Shown: one piece after another, positions 16,259 through 23,015 of the stretch | Layout: each line of letters begins with the position of its first letter | Position numbering within the stretch: the stretch's first letter is position 1 | Source: CAYJLC01 sp044426355 | GTDB taxonomy: Bacteria; Bacillota; Clostridia; Oscillospirales; Butyricicoccaceae | DNA length: 27,808 bases | Assembly: GCA_044426355.1 (NCBI GenBank) | Contig: JAWXUO010000026.1 | Location: 1 to 27,808 of the forward strand | Direction: 5' to 3' | Program-made: the position numbers and the translations under genes | The notes under the pieces: generated by a model | What the model saw: only the letters and a program-made list of their open reading frames with translations | Told to the model about the DNA's origin: nothing | Database searches by the model: none

Positions 16259-17263
16259 ATGATTAGAGTTAAATACGATGATATGTTAAACGAGTTTAAG
16301 CGTGTGCTTATTTCTCGTGGATTTGATGAAACAACTGCACAACATGCAGCAGAAATTTTTACAACAAATAGCCTAGATGGGATTGAATCTCACGGACTAA
16401 ATAGATTTCCTGTTGTTGTAGACTATTTAGATAAAGGTGTAATTAAACCAGATGCAATAGCTACATGTGAAGAAAAAATGGGAGCTATAGAAAAATGGAA
16501 CGGCCATCGTGGTTTCGGTCCATTAAACGCTAGACGTGCTATGGATAGAGCTTGTGAGCTTGCAAAAGAACACGGTATCGGCGTTGTTGCACTTGGAAAT
16601 AATAATCACTGGATGCGTGGTGGTAGCTACGGTTTACAAGCAGCTGAAAAAGGTTGTATTGCTATTTGCTGGTCAAATACAATGCCTAATATGGCAGCTT
16701 GGGGTGGTAAAGAAAACATCATTGGTAACAACCCACTTGTAATGGCTGTACCAAAAAGTGATGGTAACCATGCAATAGTTGACTGTGCTGTTTCTCAATT
16801 CTCTTTTGGTAAAATCGAAGTTACAAAACTAAAAGGCGAACAACTACCTGTAATTGGTGGATATGATACAAAAGGCGAACTAACTACAGACCCAGGTGAA
16901 ATCCTAGAATCATTCCGTCCAATTCCTATGGGATATTGGAAAGGTAGTGGTATATCTATTCTTCTTGATATGATTGGTGCTGTACTTAGTGAAGGTCATT
17001 CTGTACCACAAGTAGGTGAGTTAGGAGCTGAAGTAGGTTTAACTCAAATCATGATAGCGATTGACCCTAATAAATTCCACAACCAAGATTTAACTGATAA
17101 AATTGTAGATGATATTATTGCAAGTATCAAAGGTTTAACACCATTACAAGAAGGTGGAGAAGTTTTCTACCCAGGTGAAATTGAATCTAGATACAGACAA
17201 GATAGCTTAGCTAACGGTATTCCAGCAAACGAAAGTAAATGGAAAGAAGTTTGTGCTCTATAA
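16259..17263 (+). CDS. YiaK/DlgD-like 2,3-diketo-L-gulonate reductase
   Basis: This 334-residue protein of the malate/L-lactate (Ldh2) dehydrogenase family has an unusual NAD(P) fold. I chose ATG 16259, after GAGAGGA, over a TTG at 16244. It is strikingly like E. coli YiaK: MIRVKYDDMLNEFKRVLISR, GIESHGLNRFP with likely catalytic His45, GIGVVALGNNNHWMRGG, GLQAAEKGCIAICWSN and PMGYWKGSG. The length is nearly that of YiaK (332). YiaK reduces 2,3-diketo-L-gulonate to 3-keto-L-gulonate in L-ascorbate/gulonate breakdown. The usual partners (lyxK-type kinase, 3-keto-L-gulonate-6-phosphate decarboxylase, TRAP transporter) are absent, so the true substrate may differ. A strong terminator follows. Confidence 0.88.
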   Translation: MIRVKYDDMLNEFKRVLISRGFDETTAQHAAEIFTTNSLDGIESHGLNRFPVVVDYLDKGVIKPDAIATCEEKMGAIEKWNGHRGFGPLNARRAMDRACELAKEHGIGVVALGNNNHWMRGGSYGLQAAEKGCIAICWSNTMPNMAAWGGKENIIGNNPLVMAVPKSDGNHAIVDCAVSQFSFGKIEVTKLKGEQLPVIGGYDTKGELTTDPGEILESFRPIPMGYWKGSGISILLDMIGAVLSEGHSVPQVGELGAEVGLTQIMIAIDPNKFHNQDLTDKIVDDIIASIKGLTPLQEGGEVFYPGEIESRYRQDSLANGIPANESKWKEVCAL

Positions 17264-17278
17264 TTAAATAATAAATTC

Positions 17279-17312
17279 GAGCAATCATAGAAATATGGTT
17301 GCTCTTTTTTTT
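17279..17312 (+). terminator. Intrinsic terminator of the sugar-acid operon
   Basis: GAGCAATCAT (17279-17288) pairs with ATGGTTGCTC (17295-17304), ten pairs with one wobble and a six-base loop, followed by an eight-T run (17305-17312). Confidence 0.9.
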
Positions 17313-17323
17313 ATAAAAAAATA

Positions 17324-17363
17324 ATAGCATGGTATTGACAGCTTGCTATTGATGTGTTATTAT
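17324..17363 (+). promoter_or_regulatory. Promoter and likely operator of the marR-ABC exporter operon
   Basis: TTGACA (17335-17340), 17 bases, then an extended TG and TATTAT (17358-17363). ATAGCA (17324-17329) and TGCTAT (17344-17349) form an inverted repeat flanking the -35 box. This is where an autoregulating MarR repressor would block RNA polymerase. The promoter call is firm; the operator is inferred from symmetry and context. Confidence 0.65.
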
Positions 17364-17389
17364 ACATAAGTGACATAAAGGAGGAGAAT

Positions 17390-17812
17390 ATGAGAAGTGG
17401 TGAAAAATTTATAAGTACCATAAAAGTTTGTTCGGAAAAACTACAAGCACAAGCTAATGAGGTTTTAAAAGAAAACGACTTAACTATGCCACAAGGTATG
17501 GTTATTAGAACTTTAAGCATAAGTCCTAATAATAAATGCACGCTAAAAGAACTAGAAAAAAAACTAAGCGTGTCACAGCCAACACTTGCAGGGCTTGTTG
17601 TGCGACTAGAAAAGAAAGAATTTGTGCAAACTTATATAGATGAGAATGATAGACGAGTTAAAATTGCAGTGCTTACTGAAAAAGGTATTGAAGTAGAGCA
17701 AATAATATCAAAAACTTTTGAAACTTTTGAAAAAAATATATTTAACGATATAACAGAAGAAGAAAAAAATTTATTATTAAATACATTAAACAAAATATTA
17801 AACAAAATATAA
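17390..17812 (+). CDS. MarR-family transcriptional regulator
   Basis: The product has 140 residues, starting at the ATG (17390) that follows AAGGAGGAG; an upstream in-frame GTG at 17354 overlaps the promoter and is rejected. It is a winged-helix dimer: the recognition region is CTLKELEKKLSVSQPTLAGL, and the wing is followed by YIDENDRRVKIAVLTEKG, a MarR hallmark with the DxRxxxxxLTxxG pattern. Flanking helices form the dimerisation domain. It sits first in an operon with two ABC exporter genes, 12 bases before the next start. Such regulators usually repress the operon and release DNA on binding a toxic small molecule. Confidence 0.92.
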   Translation: MRSGEKFISTIKVCSEKLQAQANEVLKENDLTMPQGMVIRTLSISPNNKCTLKELEKKLSVSQPTLAGLVVRLEKKEFVQTYIDENDRRVKIAVLTEKGIEVEQIISKTFETFEKNIFNDITEEEKNLLLNTLNKILNKI

Positions 17813-17824
17813 ATCGGAGGATAT

Positions 17825-19576
17825 ATGAAGAAAATTTTTCAAACTTTTACAACAAAGGACTGGATTTCCTGGGGAATAACTTTTGTACTTGTGCTTTTTC
17901 AAGTTAGATTTGACCTAAAAGTACCAGAATATATGAGCGAGATAACAGAGCTTGTTCAAACAGATGGCAGTGCCATGAAAGATATTTTAATAGCAGGTGC
18001 TTATATGCTCGGTTCATCGCTCGGTGGACTTTTAGTAATGATTGTTATAGGCTATTTTTCGGCTCAAATTGCAACATCGGTTGCTATGCGTCTGCGTGAG
18101 CAGGTTTATAAAAAAACATTAACGTTTTCTATGCTTGATATGAATACGTTTTCTACAGGTAGCTTAATAACAAGAACAACAAACGACATAACGCAAGTGC
18201 AGTCTTTTATAGCGATGGGGTATATCGTGGCTATTCGTGCACCTTTTATGGCTGTAGTTGCACTTTCAGAAATTTTTGATAAAAATATAACTTTTTCAAT
18301 GGTAGTTGTAGTAGCACTTATATGCCTTATTACAGCTGTTAGTATAGTTTTAAAATTAACTATACCAAAATCTAAAAAAATTCAGCAAATGACAGATGGA
18401 TTAAACACAGTAGTTCGTGAACATTTAATAGGCTTGCGTGTTGTTCGTGCGTATAATGCAGAAAAATATCACGAAGATAAATTTGAAATAGAAAATGCAG
18501 AAGTTTCAAATGCTAATATTTTTGTAAATAGAACAACTGCTTTTGCAGGTCCTTTTATGACGTGTTTAATGTCGGTTTTAACGCTTGCGATATATTTTAT
18601 TGGGGTTTCTTTGATAAACGAAGCAAGTTTACCTATGGATAAACTCACAGTTTTTTCGGATATGATAGTTTTTTCAATGTATGCAATGTTAATAATAATG
18701 GCGTTTATGATGCTTACTATGAATATTTTAATGATGCCTCGCTTTGTTGTAGCACTAAATAGAATATCAGAAGTTATCGACTACGAAAATACAGTTCCAG
18801 ATAATTCAACTAGTGAAAATACACAAAAAAGCGATATTGCGATAGAATTTAAAAACGTAACTTTCGCATATCCAAAAAGCGAAGAAGCAGTTGTGCAAGA
18901 TATTTCATTTGCTGTTAAAAAAGGTGAAACTATAGCAATTATCGGTTCGACTGGTAGTGGTAAAAGCACGATAATAAATCTAATTTTAAGATTTTTTGAT
19001 TGTACCAAAGGCGAAATTTTAGTTGATGGGAAAAATATCAAAGAATATTCGCAAAACAACCTACGAGATAAATTAGGTTTAGTATCGCAAAAAGCACAGC
19101 TATTTAATGCGAAAATTTGGGAAAATATTGCGTATGGCGAAGAAACATACGACGAAAAACAGCTAGAAAGAGCAATTAAAATTGCACAAGCTAAAGATTT
19201 TGTGGATAAAGTTGGCGTGGATTCGGAAGTATCGCAAGGTGGACTAAATTTATCAGGTGGACAAAAACAACGTTTGTCGATAGCTCGTGCTATATATAAA
19301 AATCCTGAAATCTACCTTTTTGATGACTGTTTTTCTGCACTAGACTATAAAACAGACAGAGTACTTAGAAAAACACTAGAAGAAGAAACAAAAGATGCAA
19401 CGAAAATTATGGTAGCCCAAAGAATTAGTACGGTAAAAGATGCTGACCAAATTATCGTTTTAGACCATGGCAAAATTTCGGCAATTGGCAAACACAAAGA
19501 CTTGCTAGAAAACTCAAGTGTATACAAAGAAATTGCAGAATCACAATTATCTAAGGAGGAATTAGAAAATGAGTAA
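17825..19576 (+). CDS. ABC exporter subunit with degenerate ATP-hydrolysis residues (BmrC-like)
   Basis: This 583-residue half-transporter has an N-terminal membrane domain of six helices (about 15-305) followed by an ATPase domain: Walker A GSTGSGKST (374-382), signature LSGGQ (476-480) and Walker B IYLFDD (496-501). The residue after the Walker B Asp is Asp501 instead of the catalytic Glu, and the switch His is Gln532 (MVAQRIST). Its own ATP site is therefore degenerate, while its signature motif is intact. This is the pattern of the inactive-site subunit of heterodimeric multidrug exporters such as BmrCD or LmrCD. Its last eight bases overlap the next gene, indicating coupled translation. 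It probably exports drugs, peptides or lipids. Confidence 0.93.
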   Translation: MKKIFQTFTTKDWISWGITFVLVLFQVRFDLKVPEYMSEITELVQTDGSAMKDILIAGAYMLGSSLGGLLVMIVIGYFSAQIATSVAMRLREQVYKKTLTFSMLDMNTFSTGSLITRTTNDITQVQSFIAMGYIVAIRAPFMAVVALSEIFDKNITFSMVVVVALICLITAVSIVLKLTIPKSKKIQQMTDGLNTVVREHLIGLRVVRAYNAEKYHEDKFEIENAEVSNANIFVNRTTAFAGPFMTCLMSVLTLAIYFIGVSLINEASLPMDKLTVFSDMIVFSMYAMLIIMAFMMLTMNILMMPRFVVALNRISEVIDYENTVPDNSTSENTQKSDIAIEFKNVTFAYPKSEEAVVQDISFAVKKGETIAIIGSTGSGKSTIINLILRFFDCTKGEILVDGKNIKEYSQNNLRDKLGLVSQKAQLFNAKIWENIAYGEETYDEKQLERAIKIAQAKDFVDKVGVDSEVSQGGLNLSGGQKQRLSIARAIYKNPEIYLFDDCFSALDYKTDRVLRKTLEEETKDATKIMVAQRISTVKDADQIIVLDHGKISAIGKHKDLLENSSVYKEIAESQLSKEELENE

Positions 19577-21389
19577 TCAAAAAAATACTAGCGAAGCTAG
19601 ACCTCCGATAGGTGGAGGTGGACCTCGTGGAATGATGGCTGTTGAAAAGCCAAAAGACTTTGTAGGAAGCCTTAAAAATTTAGCAAATTATGCAAAAAGT
19701 TACCTACCTATATTTATATTTGCAATAATTTTAGCGATATGCTCATCGGTATTTTCACTTATAGGACCATCAAAACTTAGCGAAATTACAGATTTGATTA
19801 TAGCTGGTATGATGACGCAAATAGATACAAATGCAGTAAAATCTATAGCGATGTTTTTGATAACGATATATGCTATAGGGTTTGTTTTTAGCTATATTCA
19901 AGGTTGTATCATGGCAACAGTATCACAAAAAATATGTAGAAATTTACGCCGTGATTTAGTAGAAAAAATAAATAAATTACCATTATCATATTTTGATATA
20001 CGTTCATATGGAGATACGTTAAGCCACGTAACAAATGACGTAGACACTATAGCAAATAGTTTAAACCAAAGTTTATCATCAAGTATCACAGGGATAATCA
20101 CTTTTTTAGGTGCAGTTATTTTAATGTTTTATACAAACTGGATAATGGCACTATCGGGTATTATTGCTGTTGTTTTAGGTATGATTTTAGCTGGTAGTAT
20201 TATAAAAATGTCGCAAAAATATTTTAGAGAACAACAAGTGTTTTTAGGTAAAATTAATGGGAATATAGAAGAAGTATATACAGGGCATACAATTGTGCGT
20301 GCTTATAACGCAGAAAAATATGTTGAAGATATATTCGAAAAAAATAATGTAGAGTTATATAAATCAGCTTGGAAAGCACAATATATGTCAATTTTAATGA
20401 TGCCTATAATGGGCTTTGTTGGAAATCTTGCATATGTAGTAGTATGTATAGTTGGAGCATTGCTTGCCGTGCAAGATATAATTGCGTTTAGCGTTATAGT
20501 TGCGTTTATGTTATATATTAGACTTGCAACACAGCCACTTACAACACTTGCACAAGCTGTGACAGCATTACAAAGTGCAGCTGCTGCGAGTGAGAGAGTT
20601 TTTAAATTATTCGACGAGGAAGAAATCGTAAAAGATAGTGATGATACTGTAGAAATTACAAATGTTCGTGGCGAAGTAGAGTTTCGTGATGTTCATTTTG
20701 GTTATACAGATAAAATGATTATCAAAGGATTTAGTGCGAAAATCGAGGCAGGACAAAAAGTTGCAATTGTAGGACCTACAGGAGCAGGAAAAACAACGAT
20801 TGTTAATTTGCTTATGCGTTTTTACGAAATAAACCAAGGTGAGATTTTGATAGATGGAATATCGACAAAAAATATTACTCGTGCAAATGTGCGTGATATG
20901 TTTTCTATGGTTTTGCAGGATACATGGTTATTTGATGGAAGTATTTTAGAAAATATAGTGTATTGCGAAGAAAATATTACAAAAGAGCAAGTTATAGATG
21001 CGTGTAAATCAGTAGGTATTCATAGAACTATTTTAACTTTGCCAGAAGGATATGACACAGTAATGGAAAATGCTACGCTATCTTCTGGAGAAAAACAGCT
21101 TATAACAATTGCTCGAGCTATGATAAAAAAATCAGAACTTTTAATACTAGATGAAGCGACAAGCTCGGTAGACACAAGAACAGAACTGCTAATAGCAAAC
21201 GCTATGGATATTTTAGCAAAAAATAAAACTTCGTTTATAATAGCACACAGACTGTCTACAATAAAAAATGCAGATGTAATTCTGGTTATGCGTGACGGAA
21301 ATATCGTAGAAAGTGGAAATCATGACAATCTTTTAGAAAAAAATGGGTTTTATGCCGAATTATACAACAGTCAGTTTGAAACAGACTAA
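19569..21389 (+). CDS. ABC exporter subunit with the catalytic ATP site (BmrD-like)
   Basis: The product has 606 residues. A Gly/Pro-rich N-terminal extension (10-25, RPPIGGGGPRG) precedes six membrane helices (about 44-335). The ATPase domain has Walker A GPTGAGKTT (402-410), Walker B LLILDE with catalytic Glu529, and switch His560 in IIAHRLST, all canonical. Its signature motif is LSSGE (504-508) instead of LSGGQ. Paired with the preceding subunit, this Walker site and the partner's LSGGQ form one competent ATP site, and the reverse pairing forms the degenerate one. The start follows AAGGAGGAATTAGAAA inside the end of the upstream gene. Confidence 0.93.
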   Translation: MSNQKNTSEARPPIGGGGPRGMMAVEKPKDFVGSLKNLANYAKSYLPIFIFAIILAICSSVFSLIGPSKLSEITDLIIAGMMTQIDTNAVKSIAMFLITIYAIGFVFSYIQGCIMATVSQKICRNLRRDLVEKINKLPLSYFDIRSYGDTLSHVTNDVDTIANSLNQSLSSSITGIITFLGAVILMFYTNWIMALSGIIAVVLGMILAGSIIKMSQKYFREQQVFLGKINGNIEEVYTGHTIVRAYNAEKYVEDIFEKNNVELYKSAWKAQYMSILMMPIMGFVGNLAYVVVCIVGALLAVQDIIAFSVIVAFMLYIRLATQPLTTLAQAVTALQSAAAASERVFKLFDEEEIVKDSDDTVEITNVRGEVEFRDVHFGYTDKMIIKGFSAKIEAGQKVAIVGPTGAGKTTIVNLLMRFYEINQGEILIDGISTKNITRANVRDMFSMVLQDTWLFDGSILENIVYCEENITKEQVIDACKSVGIHRTILTLPEGYDTVMENATLSSGEKQLITIARAMIKKSELLILDEATSSVDTRTELLIANAMDILAKNKTSFIIAHRLSTIKNADVILVMRDGNIVESGNHDNLLEKNGFYAELYNSQFETD

Positions 21390-21401
21390 AAAATTATTAA
21401 T

Positions 21402-21427
21402 GCCAAGTAAATTTTACTTGGCTAATT
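21402..21427 (+). terminator. Intrinsic terminator of the ABC exporter operon
   Basis: GCCAAGTAA (21402-21410), loop ATT, TTACTTGGC (21414-21422) is a perfect nine-pair stem, followed by TAATTTTTG. Confidence 0.75.
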
Positions 21428-21451
21428 TTTGTTAAATATTTCAAAAAACTA

Positions 21452-21480
21452 TTGAAAAATTGTGAATTTTAGTATATAAT
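21452..21480 (+). promoter_or_regulatory. Promoter of the aldo/keto reductase gene
   Basis: TTGAAA (21452-21457), 17 bases, TATAAT (21475-21480). The gene begins 36 bases later, so the leader is short. Confidence 0.7.
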
Positions 21481-21516
21481 AACTATGATAGATATATATT
21501 GAGGGAGGAATTTTTA

Positions 21517-22638
21517 ATGATTTACAACGGTAAAGAAATAAAAAAACTTGGATTTGGTTTAATGAGATTACCAATGATTGATGACCAAATTGACATTGAG
21601 CAAACAAAACAAATGGTAGATGTTTTTATGGAAAACGGTTTTACTTATTTCGACACAGCTTATGGTTACATAAACCAAAGGTCAGAAGTTGCAGCAAAAG
21701 AAGCTCTAATAGACAGATACCCTAGAGAATCATTCCAATTTGCAACAAAACTTCCAGCGTGGAATGCACCAAATGCAGAAGAAGCAAAACAAATGTTCTA
21801 TACATCTTTAGAAAGAACAGGAGCTGGATATTTTGACTTCTACCTGCTACATAATTTAGGTGGAGAAAGAATACAAGCTTTTGAAGACTACGATTTATGG
21901 AATTTTATTAAAGAACAAAAAGAAAAAGGTATAATTAAAAAAATCGGTTTCTCTTTACACGATACAGCAGAAACTTTAGACCAAGTTTTAACAAAGCACC
22001 CAGAAGTAGATTTTGTTCAACTTCAAATAAACTATGCTGACTGGAATGATAAAGTTATTCAGTCAAAATTATGCTACGAAGTAGCACAGAAACACAAAGT
22101 TCCAGTAATTGTTATGGAACCTGTACGTGGTGGGGCATTAGCACAGCCACCAAAAAAAGTTGCAGAGTGTCTTGATAAAGCTGGTTTTGATATGTCATAT
22201 CCTGAATGGGCAATTAGATTTTCAGCGTCTTTAGACGATGCTTTTGTGGTTCTTAGTGGTATGTCAAATATGGAACAAATGCAACAAAATATTTCTTATA
22301 TGAAAGAATTTGAAAAATTAACAGACGTACATTACAAAGCTATAGAAGAAGCTCAAGAAATTCTTAGCACGATACCTTCTATTCCTTGTACAAACTGTAA
22401 ATATTGCATTAAAGACTGTCCACAAGGGATTTTAATTTCTAACTTATTATCTGCGTATAATAAACACCTAGTTTTTGAAGATTTTGCAGGTGCAAAAAAA
22501 TCATATAACTGGGCAGCAGAAAGAGGAAACCATGCAAGTGCTTGTGTTGCTTGTGGTAAATGCGAAACAGTTTGCCCTCAGTTTATTAATATCATAGATA
22601 AACTTGGAGAAATTTCAAGCGTTTTAGAAAACGGCTAA
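21517..22638 (+). CDS. Aldo/keto reductase fused to a two-cluster ferredoxin domain
   Basis: The product has 373 residues, with the start set by GAGGGAGGA before ATG 21517; the upstream in-frame TTG lies ahead of that site. The N-terminal barrel (1-280) has the aldo/keto reductase tetrad: Asp46 and Tyr51 in FDTAYGY, Lys78 in ATKLP and His112 in YLLHN. The C-terminal part carries two cysteine sets, C291-C294-C297-C301 and C343-C346-C349-C353, each CxxCxxCxxxCP, expected to hold 4Fe-4S clusters. This fusion is common in anaerobes. The clusters may pass electrons from ferredoxin or NADPH to a carbonyl substrate, which is not known. It is monocistronic, with its own promoter and terminator. Confidence 0.92.
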   Translation: MIYNGKEIKKLGFGLMRLPMIDDQIDIEQTKQMVDVFMENGFTYFDTAYGYINQRSEVAAKEALIDRYPRESFQFATKLPAWNAPNAEEAKQMFYTSLERTGAGYFDFYLLHNLGGERIQAFEDYDLWNFIKEQKEKGIIKKIGFSLHDTAETLDQVLTKHPEVDFVQLQINYADWNDKVIQSKLCYEVAQKHKVPVIVMEPVRGGALAQPPKKVAECLDKAGFDMSYPEWAIRFSASLDDAFVVLSGMSNMEQMQQNISYMKEFEKLTDVHYKAIEEAQEILSTIPSIPCTNCKYCIKDCPQGILISNLLSAYNKHLVFEDFAGAKKSYNWAAERGNHASACVACGKCETVCPQFINIIDKLGEISSVLENG

Positions 22639-22650
22639 ATTAAATATAGG

Positions 22651-22688
22651 AAAACTGTAGCAGAGAATGAACTTTGCTACAGTTTTTT
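22651..22688 (+). terminator. Intrinsic terminator of the aldo/keto reductase gene
   Basis: AAAACTGTAGCA (22651-22662) pairs with TGCTACAGTTTT (22675-22686), 12 pairs, followed by more T. It also lies just beyond the stop of the minus-strand small gene and could serve both. Confidence 0.85.
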
Positions 22689-22692
22689 GCAT

Positions 22693-22860
22693 TTAGACAC
22701 AAGATTTATAGGTATAAGTTACTGTATTTCGTTTATTAAATTTTCGGCTGAAATTTTCAATGCATTTAATAACTAATGTTAAAAATAACGCAAGTATAGT
22801 ACCACCTACAACTAAATATAATAAAATTCCATTGCTGAAAATAAATATAGCATTTTCCAT
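22693..22860 (-). CDS. Small single-helix membrane protein (55 residues)
   Basis: This short minus-strand gene starts MENAIFIFSNGILLYLVVGG and continues with TILALFLTLVIKCIENFSRK and a polar, basic tail ending in YTYKSCV. Residues about 9-32 form one membrane helix. By the positive-inside rule the basic tail is cytoplasmic. The start is preceded by AAAGGAG at good spacing, and an extended -10 box lies about 35 bases upstream, which supports expression. It is convergent with the aldo/keto reductase gene and stands alone. I do not recognise the family. It loosely recalls small subunits of membrane pumps, but nothing in the sequence proves a function. Confidence 0.65.
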   Translation of the reverse strand: MENAIFIFSNGILLYLVVGGTILALFLTLVIKCIENFSRKFNKRNTVTYTYKSCV

Positions 22861-22892
22861 AATAATATTCTCCTTTCAAATTTCTTGAGTAA

Positions 22893-22956
22893 ATTGTATC
22901 AAATTTTGGTGGTTGCAAGAATAAACTACTGCAATATTATTGGTTGCAAAGTAGTT
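22893..22956 (-). promoter_or_regulatory. Promoter and repeat sites upstream of the small membrane gene
   Basis: On the minus strand TG-A-TACAAT (complement of 22893-22901) is an extended -10. Upstream, GGTTGCAA occurs twice in direct order on the plus strand (22911-22918 and 22942-22949), 31 bases apart. The second copy lies in a dyad, AACTACTGCAA (22924-22934) with TTGC and AGTAGTT (22944-22956). These could be binding sites for a regulator. Confidence 0.45.
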
Positions 22957-22974
22957 GCACACAAAAAATATAAA

Positions 22975-23002
22975 AAACGGACAAATAAATATTCGTCCGT
23001 TT
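22975..23002 (-). terminator. Intrinsic terminator of the minus-strand yitT operon
   Basis: AAACGGAC (22975-22982) pairs with GTCCGTTT (22995-23002). On the minus strand it is followed by a T-rich run (complement of 22960-22977), 13 bases after the stop of the 547-residue gene. Confidence 0.75.
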
Positions 23003-23015
23003 AATTTTTGCTAAT

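Noticed and set aside
17354..17389. A GTG start extending the MarR protein
   Set aside because: It overlaps the -10 box, and the AAGGAGGAG site points to the ATG at 17390.
21499..21516. A TTG start for the aldo/keto reductase
   Set aside because: It lies upstream of the GAGGGAGGA ribosome site, which serves ATG 21517.
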